DNA of 64,000 nucleotides from CAMTVQ01 sp947085255 (GTDB taxonomy: Bacteria; Bacteroidota; Bacteroidia; Sphingobacteriales; Sphingobacteriaceae). Made by a program: the position numbers and the translations under genes. Shown here piece by piece: positions 1-8,540 of the stretch (positions are counted from its first letter, which is position 1; each line of letters opens with the position of its first letter). The DNA lies in contig CAMTVQ010000009.1 in NCBI GenBank assembly GCA_947085255.1, forward strand, positions 242,188 to 306,187, written 5' to 3'. The notes below the pieces were generated by a model. It did no database searches and was not told where the DNA came from. It was given only the letters and a program-made list of their open reading frames with translations.

Positions 1-1
1 A

Positions 2-517
2 GAATCTATACCTGCCAAAGTAGAAAAAGCATTGGCAAGCGATGGATTAATACAAAAGTTGGCTGCCACTTTTAAAGATGCTAAAAACTGCTTGTATTTA
101 GGCAGGGGGTATAATTTCCCTGTTGCATTAGAAGGGGCATTAAAACTTAAGGAAATATCTTACATACATGCCGAAGGATACCCTGCAGCAGAAATGAAGC
201 ATGGGCCTATTGCACTTATAGATGAGCATATGCCAGTAGTGATTATTGCTACAAAGGATAAAAACTACGAAAAAATCGTCAGCAATATTCAAGAGGTAAA
301 AGCGCGCAAAGGGATTATCATAGCTATCGTTTCCGAAGGAGATACCATAGTAAGCAAACTTGCAGACTACGTAATTGAGGTGCCAGAAACCGACGAAGCA
401 CTAGCCCCGCTTATCAACACAATCCCTTTACAGTTATTGTCGTACCATATAGCTGTAATGCGTGGATGCAATGTAGATCAACCACGTAATTTAGCTAAAT
501 CGGTAACCGTAGAGTAG
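2..517 (+). CDS. glmS: Glutamine-fructose-6-phosphate aminotransferase, C-terminal part
   Basis: This is the C-terminal 171 codons of GlmS; the gene begins before the window. GlmS makes glucosamine-6-phosphate from fructose-6-phosphate and glutamine, the first committed step towards peptidoglycan and LPS amino sugars. What remains is the last SIS-type isomerase domain. It shows the LKLKEIS and MKHGPIAL segments, which carry the catalytic Glu and His of the isomerase site, and it ends in the family's usual NLAKSVTVE tail, whose Lys forms a Schiff base in E. coli GlmS. The frame is open to the left edge, so any internal TTG near base 32 is not the start. It converges on the M43 protease gene, with only 7 bases between stops. 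Confidence 0.95.
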   Translation, partial: ESIPAKVEKALASDGLIQKLAATFKDAKNCLYLGRGYNFPVALEGALKLKEISYIHAEGYPAAEMKHGPIALIDEHMPVVIIATKDKNYEKIVSNIQEVKARKGIIIAIVSEGDTIVSKLADYVIEVPETDEALAPLINTIPLQLLSYHIAVMRGCNVDQPRNLAKSVTVE

Positions 518-524
518 CAGTTTT

Positions 525-1787
525 TTAGAACTTTATAAACGACTGGGTGTGTACCCCATATTTAATGTAGTACATGCCTGGGCTTAGTTCCGAAACATCT
601 ACGTTAGTGGGCCCAAGTAGCGTTACTGTTTGTAGTTTAATTCCTATCGCCGAAAATATCTCTATCTGACTTGATTTGTCTGTTTCATTTGGCGTAATTG
701 CTAAATTTCCTGTTGTAGGGTTAGGATATACACTAAAAGCTGATTTAGCGGAAGTATTATTTACACCCGACGTTACCTCTTGTAAAGCATCAGAATTAGG
801 CAATTCTTTACGACGTGGACTGCGTTGCATTACAGCAAGCATCCGTGTTTTTTGACCCTCCGAAAATAAGTTTTGGCAATTACCATTGGTGTAATCCATG
901 TAATTTTGCGTCATATTCAATCCAGCGCAAGTAGTTCTGGTTACATCACAACCAGATGAAGAGCCATCAGCAGTAGGTGTATCGTCGGTAAAATCACTGG
1001 CTTCGCAACCACCATCACCCCAAATATGACGTAATCCTAAGGAGTGCCCAATTTCATGGGTTAGCGTGCGGTTATTGTTGCTAAAATAGTCCTCAGCACC
1101 AGTAGTGCCAAATACAATTGGATTGATTACTACCCCATCTGTACTACCACTTTGTGTACTGTTATCGGCAGGCATACCACCTAATCCAGAGCTATCTGGA
1201 AACTGTGCATAGCCAAGTAGTGCAAAAGAACCTGTAGTTTCGGTAAAGCGTATCGTCCAGATATTGAAATAGCGTGATGGGTCCCATACGGTAAATGGTT
1301 TTATTACAGTTTCTATTTCCTGATTTGTTGCAAAACCAGCATGTGAAAAGCCCGGGTACATTACTCTATCTATACCATTGCTGGCGTTACCTACAGGATC
1401 TTTTTTTGCCAGAACAAACTCTATTTGCACATTGGCAGCAATCGGTTTAAATGCATCTACCGTTTGGTTTGCATCTTCGTTTAGGCGGTTAAAATCTTTG
1501 TTTAACTGGTCAATTTGGCGTAGTATATTTGCTTCTGGCAAATTATCTTCATACAATAATGGATCACCAGTATTTACCGGAGAATTTGGTACACCATCAT
1601 GGATTATATGTACTACAACTGGAATGCGAATAACAGCAGCGCCTTTTGCATTATAAGAGAGAGTAGTACCAGTTTGAGAAAATAAACTACTACTATTCTG
1701 ATACATTTCGGTGGTATAGCAAGGTAATACAGATTGTGCACTACCAAACAAAGGCAATAAGGCAAGTAAGAGTACTAGTTTTTTCAT
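525..1787 (-). CDS. Secreted M43-family (pappalysin/cytophagalysin-like) metalloprotease, T9SS cargo
   Basis: A 420-residue secreted zinc protease. It starts with a signal peptide (MKKLVLLLALLPLFGSAQS). The extended zinc site HEIGHSLGLRH lies near residue 245, followed by a Met-turn NYMDY near residue 295, the hallmark of metzincins of the M43 family. Cys-rich segments around the site are typical of this family. The last 70 or so residues (SVYPNPTTGNL onward, ending in QSFIKF) are a type A T9SS sorting domain, so export across the outer membrane by the GldKLMN/PorW machinery in this window is expected. Substrate is unknown. It lies downstream of sod with a terminator between them, so it is probably transcribed alone. 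Confidence 0.9.
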   Translation of the reverse strand: MKKLVLLLALLPLFGSAQSVLPCYTTEMYQNSSSLFSQTGTTLSYNAKGAAVIRIPVVVHIIHDGVPNSPVNTGDPLLYEDNLPEANILRQIDQLNKDFNRLNEDANQTVDAFKPIAANVQIEFVLAKKDPVGNASNGIDRVMYPGFSHAGFATNQEIETVIKPFTVWDPSRYFNIWTIRFTETTGSFALLGYAQFPDSSGLGGMPADNSTQSGSTDGVVINPIVFGTTGAEDYFSNNNRTLTHEIGHSLGLRHIWGDGGCEASDFTDDTPTADGSSSGCDVTRTTCAGLNMTQNYMDYTNGNCQNLFSEGQKTRMLAVMQRSPRRKELPNSDALQEVTSGVNNTSAKSAFSVYPNPTTGNLAITPNETDKSSQIEIFSAIGIKLQTVTLLGPTNVDVSELSPGMYYIKYGVHTQSFIKF

Positions 1788-1815
1788 GCTGGGAAAATTG
1801 ACATATAAATATATA

Positions 1816-1858
1816 AAAAAACCACGTATACGAGCAATTGTTTGTATACGTGGTTTTT
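1816..1858 (-). terminator. Intrinsic terminator of the superoxide dismutase gene
   Basis: A perfect inverted repeat: AAAAACCACGTATAC (about 1817-1831), a 12-base loop, then the complementary arm 1844-1858. The A/T ends give a U-tract on either strand. It sits 17 bases after the sod stop and upstream of the protease start, so its clearest role is ending the minus-strand sod transcript. Confidence 0.8.
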
Positions 1859-1874
1859 AAGAAAGAGTAATTCT

Positions 1875-2480
1875 TTATTTAGCTGCTGCGTAACGTGTAG
1901 CTACGGCATGCCAATTAATTACATTAAAGAAAGAGGCAATATAATCAGGGCGGCGGTTTTGGTATTTTAAGTAATAAGCATGTTCCCAAACATCCATACC
2001 CAAAATTGGCGTACCTTTTACTTCTGCAACATCCATTAATGGATTGTCTTGATTAGGAGTAGAAGAAACTTCCAGTTTGCCATCTTTTACAATAAGCCAT
2101 GCCCATCCAGAACCAAAGCGAGTTGTACCTGCAGCTGCAAACTTGGTTTTAAAATCGGCAAAAGTTCCAAAGGCAGCAGTAATAGCAGCAGCTAAATCTC
2201 CTGTAGGTTCTCCGCCTTTGTTTGGAGCCATTACCGACCAAAATAGCGAGTGATTATAATGACCACCACCATTATTGCGTACTGGCATTGGGTATTTAGA
2301 AATGTTCTTGCAAATTTCCTCAATACTCAACTTTTCTGCATCGGTACCTGCAAGTGCAGCATTAAGATTGGTAACATATGCTTGATGATGTTTACCATGG
2401 TGAATTTCCATAGTTTGTTTGTCAATGTGGGGCTCTAATGCATCTACTGCATAGGGTAAAGCTGGTAATTCGAAAGCCAT
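1875..2480 (-). CDS. Fe/Mn superoxide dismutase
   Basis: A 201-residue cytoplasmic enzyme that dismutates superoxide to oxygen and hydrogen peroxide. Metal ligands are visible in their normal places: His in the N-terminal helix (MEIHHGKHHQAYVTNL), His in GGGHYNHSLFW, and Asp and His in the C-terminal signature DVWEHAYYLKYQNRR. Length is normal and there is no signal peptide. I cannot decide between iron, manganese and cambialistic use from the sequence. It is apparently monocistronic: a TAnnTTTG box lies about 40 bases upstream and a strong hairpin follows the stop. Confidence 0.96.
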   Translation of the reverse strand: MAFELPALPYAVDALEPHIDKQTMEIHHGKHHQAYVTNLNAALAGTDAEKLSIEEICKNISKYPMPVRNNGGGHYNHSLFWSVMAPNKGGEPTGDLAAAITAAFGTFADFKTKFAAAGTTRFGSGWAWLIVKDGKLEVSSTPNQDNPLMDVAEVKGTPILGMDVWEHAYYLKYQNRRPDYIASFFNVINWHAVATRYAAAK

Positions 2481-2519
2481 AGTTTTATGAATTTATGTGT
2501 TAGTTACAGTATAGTAAGA

Positions 2520-2527
2520 CAAATATA
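2520..2527 (-). promoter_or_regulatory. Candidate -7 element for superoxide dismutase
   Basis: The minus strand reads TATATTTG here, an exact match to the Bacteroidota -7 consensus TAnnTTTG, about 40 bases before the sod ATG. No TTG box is seen at the usual 19-20 base spacing, so the match is partial. Confidence 0.4.
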
Positions 2528-2565
2528 TATACAATTAAGGTGTAAGAATTAGAAATGGAAAATTA

Positions 2566-2588
2566 AAACTTGAAACTTGAAACTTCAA
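2566..2588. repeat. Tandem word repeat (ACTTGAAA units)
   Basis: Between tadA and sod the word ACTTGAAA recurs two to three times in a row. It resembles the word-repeat elements found elsewhere in this window but lacks a clear second arm, so it may be a degenerate member. Confidence 0.45.
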
Positions 2589-2612
2589 TATCACTACAAT
2601 TGAACAGGTGTT

Positions 2613-3059
2613 TCACAATAAATCTCTTTTGTGCACAAAAAAATCACGCATCAATTGTGCACAATCTGCCTCTAAAATACCCTGTAGTAGCGTTGTTTTT
2701 GGATGTAGTAAATTCTTATCTATCATGGTACAGCCTCTTTTTGTATCAGGTGCACCATACACCACACGGTCAATTTGGCTCCAATACAGTGCGCCAGCAC
2801 ACATTACACAAGGTTCTAAAGTTACGTATAGTGTGCAGTTAGTTAGGTACTTGCTCCCAAGTGTATTTGCGGCTGCAGTAATGGCTTGCATTTCTGCATG
2901 AGCTGTTACATCGTTTAATCGTTCGGTAAGGTTATGCCCTTTGCCAATTACACGGTTGTTGCATACAACTATAGCACCAATAGGTATCTCATCAGCATCA
3001 AATGCTTTCTGCGCTTCTTTCAGAGCCTCGCGCATAAAATAGCTATCATCAAATATCAT
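2613..3059 (-). CDS. tadA: tRNA-specific adenosine-34 deaminase
   Basis: A 148-residue deaminase that converts A34 to inosine in the anticodon of tRNA-Arg. The zinc-dependent cytidine deaminase fold is clear: HAE at residues 54-56 carries the zinc His and catalytic Glu, and PCVMC at 83-87 supplies the two Cys ligands. I chose ATG at 3059, giving MIFDDSYFMREAL; the frame stays open 13 codons further upstream, but those residues are unlike family N-termini. It is divergent from the RlmI-like gene with 73 bases between starts. Confidence 0.93.
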   Translation of the reverse strand: MIFDDSYFMREALKEAQKAFDADEIPIGAIVVCNNRVIGKGHNLTERLNDVTAHAEMQAITAAANTLGSKYLTNCTLYVTLEPCVMCAGALYWSQIDRVVYGAPDTKRGCTMIDKNLLHPKTTLLQGILEADCAQLMRDFFVHKRDLL

Positions 3060-3132
3060 GTCGCAAAAATATTCTTTTACCTCAGTAATTTTATACAATT
3101 TCTATCATCCATATCTATTCTTAGATTTGCGT

Positions 3133-4308
3133 ATGCACAATATTCAGGTAAAACGAGGAAAGGAAAAAGCAATTTTACAACGCCATCCTTGGGTGTTTTC
3201 AGGAGCTTTAGAAACACCTAAAAAGGGAATTGGGCAAGGAGAAATAGTACGTTTGCACGATGCAAGCAAAGCCTTTTTGGCTTATGGTTATTACAGCGGC
3301 ACATCTAAAATTACGGTGCGTGTATTGGAGTGGGATGAACAGGTGCTGGTAGATGAGCAGTGGTGGGTAAGGAAGATTACTGAGAGCATTAACAGGAGAG
3401 TAGGCTCTTATTTAGCAACAGCTACTACTGCATGCAGGCTAATACATGGAGAGGCGGATTTTTTACCTGGACTTATTGTTGATTTTTATGCTGGTTATGT
3501 AGCTATTCAATTTAATACAGCAGGAGTTGAATTGCAGCGTGTGGTAATTTTAGAAGCATTAATAAGCATATTAAAGCCTATAGCTATTGTAGAAAAAAGT
3601 GATGCTCATGCGCGCACCTTAGAGGGTTTAGAAATTGGAGAGGGGTTACTGTACGGCAGTTTTCCTCAAGAAATAAGCATCACCGAAAATGAATTACAAT
3701 TTGCAATAAACCTTGCTGATGGGCAAAAATCTGGTTATTATGTAGACCAAAGAGATAACAGAGCCCACTTGGCAACATATGCTAAAAATAAAACCGTGTT
3801 AGACTGTTTCAGTTATACAGGCGGGTTTGGTTGCTACGCAAAAGCGGCAGGTGCTACACACGTTACAGCAGTAGATTCTTCTGCATTGGCAACCCAAGCT
3901 ATACAACAAAATTGGGAGCTAAACGGATTTGGTCCAACTGACCTTGCTGTACATACCGCAGATTGTTTTGAGTTTTTGCGCACCAATGCCCAGCAATACG
4001 ATATTGTGGTGTTAGATCCGCCAAAATTGGCACCTACGCGCTCGGCAATAGAGAAAGCACAACGCGCCTATAAGGATGTAAACCGATTGGGAATGGAGGC
4101 GGTTATACCTGGAGGATTATTGGCAACATTTAGTTGTTCTGCAAGTATGGATATGCAACTATTTAAGCAAGTAATTGCGTGGGCTGCGCTTGATGCAGGT
4201 AGGGAGGTGCAGATAATTCATCAATTCTGTCAGCCAGCAGACCACCCAATACGTAGTTCTTTTCCCGAATCAGAATACCTAAAGGGCTTGTTGTGTAGGG
4301 TATTGTAA
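3133..4308 (+). CDS. Class I SAM-dependent rRNA methyltransferase, RlmI-like (PUA + Rossmann)
   Basis: A 391-residue protein, the same size as E. coli RlmI, which makes m5C1962 in 23S rRNA. Residues 1-75 form a PUA RNA-binding domain (VKRGKEKAILQRHPWVFSGA). The Rossmann methyltransferase part has motif I DCFSYTGGFGCYA, the acidic end of strand 2 VTAVDSS, and the DPPK motif near residue 296. It also has a late TFSCSASM segment whose Cys could be catalytic. ATG 3133 is chosen because the 25 upstream in-frame codons are unlike the family and reach into the divergent tadA start. The exact target base is inferred from family only. Confidence 0.88.
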   Translation: MHNIQVKRGKEKAILQRHPWVFSGALETPKKGIGQGEIVRLHDASKAFLAYGYYSGTSKITVRVLEWDEQVLVDEQWWVRKITESINRRVGSYLATATTACRLIHGEADFLPGLIVDFYAGYVAIQFNTAGVELQRVVILEALISILKPIAIVEKSDAHARTLEGLEIGEGLLYGSFPQEISITENELQFAINLADGQKSGYYVDQRDNRAHLATYAKNKTVLDCFSYTGGFGCYAKAAGATHVTAVDSSALATQAIQQNWELNGFGPTDLAVHTADCFEFLRTNAQQYDIVVLDPPKLAPTRSAIEKAQRAYKDVNRLGMEAVIPGGLLATFSCSASMDMQLFKQVIAWAALDAGREVQIIHQFCQPADHPIRSSFPESEYLKGLLCRVL

Positions 4309-4312
4309 TTTT

Positions 4313-4345
4313 ATTCATCCGATGACTACTAGTCATCGGATGAAT
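4313..4345 (+). terminator. Hairpin after the RlmI-like gene
   Basis: A perfect 15-bp stem (ATTCATCCGATGACT, 4313-4327, with its complement at 4331-4345) and a 3-base loop, starting 4 bases after the stop. No strong T-run follows, so it is a weak intrinsic terminator or an mRNA 3'-end stabiliser. Confidence 0.55.
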
Positions 4346-4366
4346 AGGCAACTAAAATAAATCTAT

Positions 4367-4780
4367 ATGAAATACCTTCTCATTCTTTTTTTAGCTACAA
4401 CAACTGCTTATGCGCAACAAAACGATGAGCAACAAATTAAGGCTGTACTCAACCAACAAGCTATTGATTGGAACAAAGGAGATATACCTGCTTATATGCA
4501 AGGCTATTGGCAATCAGACTCGCTGGTGTTTATTGGCAAAAGCGGACCAAAGTATGGCTGGGACGTTACTCTGGCTAACTATCAAAAGAGCTATCCAGAT
4601 AAAGCAGCAATGGGTGTGCTTACATTTGAGTATATAAAGGTTGAGACAGTAAGCAATACCGCATTTGTTATTGGTAAATGGAACTTGCAACGAAGCAAGG
4701 ATAATCCAAATGGCTATTTCACGCTATATCTTAGAAAGATAAATGGCAAATGGCTCATTGTAGCCGATCATAGTTCATAG
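4367..4780 (+). CDS. Small secreted NTF2-like (DUF4440/SnoaL-type) protein
   Basis: A 137-residue protein with a signal peptide (MKYLLILFLATTTAYAQ). The mature part begins NDEQQIKAVLNQQAIDWNKGDI, the helix pattern of DUF4440/SnoaL-like NTF2 folds. It ends in the beta-sheet segments typical of that fold (FVIGKWNLQR, GYFTLYLRKINGKWLIVADHSS). Family members bind small ligands in a cone-shaped pocket, and most secreted ones have no known reaction. It stands alone between a hairpin and a repeat region. Confidence 0.75.
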   Translation: MKYLLILFLATTTAYAQQNDEQQIKAVLNQQAIDWNKGDIPAYMQGYWQSDSLVFIGKSGPKYGWDVTLANYQKSYPDKAAMGVLTFEYIKVETVSNTAFVIGKWNLQRSKDNPNGYFTLYLRKINGKWLIVADHSS

Positions 4781-4822
4781 TACTTGTATTTTCTGTGGAG
4801 TATACTCTATTTTCGCCTGTTC

Positions 4823-4886
4823 GTCATCCTGAACTTGTTTCAGGATCTTGCTTAATCGGGGGATGCTGAAATAAATTTAGCATGAC
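4823..4886. repeat. Intergenic palindromic repeat, GTCATCCTGA type, three-way junction
   Basis: The outer ends GTCAT (4823-4827) and ATGAC (4882-4886) are complementary. Between them lie two further hairpins: CCTGAA with TTCAGG (4828-4843) and GCTGAAAT with ATTTAGC (near 4865-4881, one G-T pair). As RNA or single-stranded DNA this folds into a three-way junction. It has no coding potential. From memory, similar sequences are common between genes in Bacteroidota genomes. Confidence 0.6.
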
Positions 4887-4912
4887 AGGAGATGAGGAAG
4901 TAATCTTACTGT

Positions 4913-4940
4913 GTCATACTGAGCGTAGTCGAAGTATCTC
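4913..4940. repeat. Second intergenic repeat, GTCATACTGAGCG type
   Basis: Starts with the same GTCAT word as the 4823 element and contains ATACT and AGTAT arms around GAGCGTAGTCGA. It is 26 bases after the first element. I take it as a short relative of that repeat. Confidence 0.5.
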
Positions 4941-4963
4941 TTGCAATTCCTAGGTTTCCCCAC

Positions 4964-5006
4964 AAAAAAGAGCGACCCTCTTGCCTATGGCAAGAGGGTC
5001 ACTCTT
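4964..5006 (-). terminator. Intrinsic terminator of the large Ig-like T9SS cargo gene
   Basis: An 18-bp stem (about 4968-4985 with 4989-5006, one mismatch) around a 3-base loop. On the minus strand it is followed by a run of six T. It ends 21 bases after the stop of the 1114-residue protein gene. Confidence 0.85.
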
Positions 5007-5027
5007 GAAATTTAATTACTTAATGTA

Positions 5028-8000
5028 CTATTCGTTTAGCAATACATTGGTAGAGCTGATGTCGTTACCAACAGCTACTCTAACGTTGTATAAACCTTGT
5101 GGTAATTTAGTGCCATTAGCCGCTAAACCATCCCAAGTAACAGTTTGTACACCTGCTGTGTAAGTTTGTGGTGCATATAGCATCACAATTCTACCTAACA
5201 TATCAGTAATCATTACATCAACTTTGCTATCTGCTTGCGCAACAAAGAATCTAATATTTAACTGATCTTTAAATGGATTAGGATAAGCAACTACACCTTG
5301 AGCTACAGCTACTTCAGCAGCAATAGTTTCCAATTCTTCTTCACTAGAACGACCTAGAGTAGTGCCGCTTGGAGCACATTTTCCAAGAGTTAAGGTTAAA
5401 CTAGGAGGCGTGCTAGCAAAGTTGCCATACGCATAGTTTTGATTTGCATTGATGCTACCGGCTTTACCACAAACAGAAACATTGTTAGTTCCAGATGAAG
5501 GACTAATATTAAATACAACAATGTTTTTTGCTGTGCTTAAAGTGCTAGTACAGCCATTTGCCAGCGTTGCTTTTACTTTTACTGGATAGATAGTACTAGC
5601 AGTTGCTGAGCTTGAAGCAAATAAGTTGTTCAAAGCATTCAAATTAACAGTGTAGTTACCTAAACCATTTGCTACAGCACTTGCAGCAATTGGTGTAACA
5701 TCATTATTGTTTAAAAACAAATTGATAGTACTTGCAGCAGTACCAGCACCTGTAATAGCTAATAAAGCGTTGCTGCTATTAAGGTTTAATACATCAGTTT
5801 TACCTGATGTGCCAGCAGCTGTGTTATTTGCCCAATAGTAGTTAATATTAGTTGCACCAATAGAGTTGAACGTTGCATTTTTATTCGTTGGAATAGTAAA
5901 TGTTGGTTCTACTGGTGTTTGATTTATTGTTACAGTGCCAGTAGTAAATGGTATAGCAGCACATGCAGAAACGCGTGTATCCTTTATTGCAACAATGTAG
6001 TTAACAGTAGTACTACCTGATGGGTTTACAATTGCACCAGTACCGTATTTTAAACTTACTTGGTTTGTAGAGGCAGTTCCATTACTAAGAGGGCTATTGT
6101 CACCATTTTTCCAAGTGTAACTATAATTAGGATCAAGTGTACCTGCTGTAATAGTAGCTGGCGTATTGAAGCATATAGGATCTAATGACGCTGGTGAAGC
6201 ATCAAAGCTGTATGCAAACGCAGGAGCAGGAATGCTGTTGCTAATTACTTGCTTATCTATGTATTGTTGGCAACCATTAGTGATACCAATTTTTAAACGG
6301 TATGTTCCTGAGGTATATATTTTTGAACCGTCAGGGTTGGTAGCATTAACGTCAACTATTGGAGAACCATCTTCATCTGTTAATTCAGTATAGAGGCTTC
6401 CATTTTTCTTGAACCACTGAATGCTGAATGGACTTGCATCATCAATGGCACTACCATTATTTACAGCAACCATGTTGTCGTTATCTACGCCACAAAATGT
6501 AAGTGTTGTAGGAGTAGAAAACACTTGAGTATCTCCTGTTAAAGAACCAATTGTGTACTGGGTAGGAGCTGCTTCAACTGGAAAAGCAACAGTTGTAATT
6601 GTGCTTGTACAAGATGTTTCTGTATTTGTAATCACGATATCATAAATATCGCCATCTTCTACAGTTACACCATTCTGATTAAGTACATAAGCAGCACTGC
6701 TATTAGCGGCATTTAAGCGATTAAGATCAGTGCTGTTAAAAAAGTCATAAGTTAATGCATCATCATTATCACCATCAGCATTACCATCATTTGGAGTAGC
6801 GGCTGTTAATGTAACTAAATCGCCTTCGCATGAAGTAGTTACAGGAGAACCACTTTCGCTAAATACAGCAGTAGCTGTTGGGTTTTGCGCTACAGTGATA
6901 GTTGCTGTATTAGATGGAGCAGAAGCACATCCGTTTACAGTAACAACAACTCTATAAACGCCATTAACTAAGGCATTAAAAGCAATTGTGTTTTGTCCTT
7001 CTCCATCAGCAGGGTCAGCAGCTGTTGCGCCATTTTTTTGCCAATCGTAACTTACAACACCACCATCTAAAGCAGTGCGCTCAGTGGTATTAAGCATATG
7101 ACCATCAGTAGCACAAGCATACGCAGTAAAGTTTAACGTAGTTGCGTTTACAGAAGGAGTTTGAGGCGTACCATATATTTTTAGACCATTAGAGTTGGTA
7201 AAAGGAGCACCACAATTCAAGTTATTTCTAACCTGTAATGCATAGATACCAGCAGTATTAATTTTGCCAGCAGTTAAGTCTTCACTTGTTTCTCCAGCAA
7301 TTGCTCCAAAATCACTTACAGTTGTACCGTGTGCTCTGTAAAACCATTGGTATTTAGGAGATGCAGGAGCTCCTGCAACAGTAGCGTCAATAGCTTGTGC
7401 AAAATTTGGTGCGCATACGCCGCCAGCATTGTAGCCAATTGTTACCACAGGTACAGATTGAGCTACTAAAGCAATTTCATCAGATAAGGCACATTGTGCT
7501 TTTGATACTTCTAGGTAATAAGCTTTATCAGTAGTTTCACCTGTAATAGAAACAGAAATATCTTGGTTGCTAGCTGTGCCATTTGAACCACTAACATTTC
7601 CAGTAGCTGTACCTGGAAGAGCTAAATAGTTATTAGGGTCAGTACCGTTTACTTCTTTCCAAATCCAGCTGCAACCAGCAGGAATAGTAGAAGTTAAAAC
7701 AATACCACCGCCCGTACAAAATGATTGACCATTAGCAGAAGAGTTATTAAACAAGATTGTAGGTGCACTAAAGTCACATACATCTTTTAATGAAATAATA
7801 TCATCTATTCTGTATTGAAAAGTAGCAGCACTATTGTTTGTAAAGCGTAAGCGAACATTTGCCTGGTTTTTAGGCAATAAAGCACTCACGGTTACATACT
7901 GCCATCCGCTTCTTGCTTGAACAGTGTAAGGCATATCAGTAAATGTAGTACCATTTGTGCTAAATTCAACCTTTAAATCAGTTGTTAAGCCTACAGGAAC

Positions 8001-8372
8001 TTTATTGATATACAAGCCAAAAGAAAGCGAAATATTGCTTGTATTTGTGGTAACGATTTCAGAAATAATTAATGTTTTACCATAGTTCAGAAAAATATTT
8101 CCCGAACCAGTAGCTCCAGCGTAAAATCCATCAGAAGTGAAAGATTTTCTTACTTCTCCTGTACCAGAATAAGTAAATGCAACTTGATCAAAGCTATTTG
8201 CAGCTTCATATACATTAATTGCTGTAACAGAAGCACTAGGAGTATTAAAGTCCTCCGCAAAGAAGGGAGTTCCTTGTGCTTGTACAGCACTGGTAGTTAG
8301 GCCTCCTAAGCCTAGAGCTATTAGGGTAATAGGCATTACCTTTCGTAGCAAGTGTAAAGTTTTCATTTTCAT
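5028..8372 (-). CDS. Large secreted Ig-like repeat protein with T9SS sorting domain
   Basis: An 1114-residue surface or secreted protein. After a signal peptide (about residues 1-32, ending TSAVQAQ) comes a jelly-roll-like segment of about 170 residues. It has the pattern FFAEDFNTP ... YRIDDIISLKD often seen at the front of T9SS cargo. The long middle is rich in Thr, Ser, Asn and Gly with repeated Ig/PKD-like beta-sandwich units, each with a few Cys (for example CSWIWKEVNG, YQWFYRAHG, YDWQKNG, YTWKNGDN). The end (VVAYPNPFKDQLNIRF to VLLNE) is a type A sorting domain. No catalytic motif is seen; an adhesin or matrix role is inferred. It has its own promoter and terminator. Confidence 0.85.
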   Translation of the reverse strand: MKMKTLHLLRKVMPITLIALGLGGLTTSAVQAQGTPFFAEDFNTPSASVTAINVYEAANSFDQVAFTYSGTGEVRKSFTSDGFYAGATGSGNIFLNYGKTLIISEIVTTNTSNISLSFGLYINKVPVGLTTDLKVEFSTNGTTFTDMPYTVQARSGWQYVTVSALLPKNQANVRLRFTNNSAATFQYRIDDIISLKDVCDFSAPTILFNNSSANGQSFCTGGGIVLTSTIPAGCSWIWKEVNGTDPNNYLALPGTATGNVSGSNGTASNQDISVSITGETTDKAYYLEVSKAQCALSDEIALVAQSVPVVTIGYNAGGVCAPNFAQAIDATVAGAPASPKYQWFYRAHGTTVSDFGAIAGETSEDLTAGKINTAGIYALQVRNNLNCGAPFTNSNGLKIYGTPQTPSVNATTLNFTAYACATDGHMLNTTERTALDGGVVSYDWQKNGATAADPADGEGQNTIAFNALVNGVYRVVVTVNGCASAPSNTATITVAQNPTATAVFSESGSPVTTSCEGDLVTLTAATPNDGNADGDNDDALTYDFFNSTDLNRLNAANSSAAYVLNQNGVTVEDGDIYDIVITNTETSCTSTITTVAFPVEAAPTQYTIGSLTGDTQVFSTPTTLTFCGVDNDNMVAVNNGSAIDDASPFSIQWFKKNGSLYTELTDEDGSPIVDVNATNPDGSKIYTSGTYRLKIGITNGCQQYIDKQVISNSIPAPAFAYSFDASPASLDPICFNTPATITAGTLDPNYSYTWKNGDNSPLSNGTASTNQVSLKYGTGAIVNPSGSTTVNYIVAIKDTRVSACAAIPFTTGTVTINQTPVEPTFTIPTNKNATFNSIGATNINYYWANNTAAGTSGKTDVLNLNSSNALLAITGAGTAASTINLFLNNNDVTPIAASAVANGLGNYTVNLNALNNLFASSSATASTIYPVKVKATLANGCTSTLSTAKNIVVFNISPSSGTNNVSVCGKAGSINANQNYAYGNFASTPPSLTLTLGKCAPSGTTLGRSSEEELETIAAEVAVAQGVVAYPNPFKDQLNIRFFVAQADSKVDVMITDMLGRIVMLYAPQTYTAGVQTVTWDGLAANGTKLPQGLYNVRVAVGNDISSTNVLLNE

Positions 8373-8410
8373 TTTTTTACTTTAAGTTTAAAATTTATAA
8401 TTAACCGCTC

Positions 8411-8440
8411 CAAAGTTATCAACTCCATGTTAATAAGCAA
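8411..8440 (-). promoter_or_regulatory. Promoter of the Ig-like T9SS cargo gene
   Basis: The minus strand reads TTG (8440-8438), exactly 19 bases, then TAACTTTG (8418-8411). This matches the Bacteroidota consensus TTG-N19-TAnnTTTG. The start site would fall near 8404, giving a leader of about 30 bases to the ATG at 8372. Confidence 0.6.
8416..8429. repeat. Direct repeat copy 1 (TATCAACTCCATG) over the promoter
   Basis: This 13-base word overlaps the first bases of the -7 box and the spacer. An identical copy lies at 8509-8521. The placement suggests a protein binding site, but this is inference. Confidence 0.4.
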
Positions 8441-8507
8441 GTGTTAAGAAGAGGTATTTTCATTTTTTTGAAACCTTGTAGCCGTGGTTTACTTATAAGG
8501 CAATTTT

Positions 8508-8521
8508 GTATCAACTCCATG
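8508..8521. repeat. Direct repeat copy 2 (TATCAACTCCATG)
   Basis: Second exact copy of the 13-base word at 8417-8429, about 92 bases further upstream of the Ig-like gene. No other copy was noticed in the window. Confidence 0.4.
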
Positions 8522-8540
8522 ACACTATAGGCGTATTTTT

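Noticed and set aside
1378..1656. Open frame antisense to the M43 protease gene
   Set aside because: It has no family features, no start context, and lies wholly inside a well-supported gene. The same holds for other antisense frames, such as those inside atpB, ileS and the M1 peptidase gene.
3060..3098. A 13-codon N-terminal extension of TadA
   Set aside because: TadA proteins start just before the DDSYFMREAL-type helix, so ATG 3059 is preferred.
3058..3132. A 25-codon N-terminal extension of the RlmI-like protein
   Set aside because: The residues (SQKYSFTSVILYNFYHPY) are unlike PUA-methyltransferase N-termini and would place the start against the tadA start codon.
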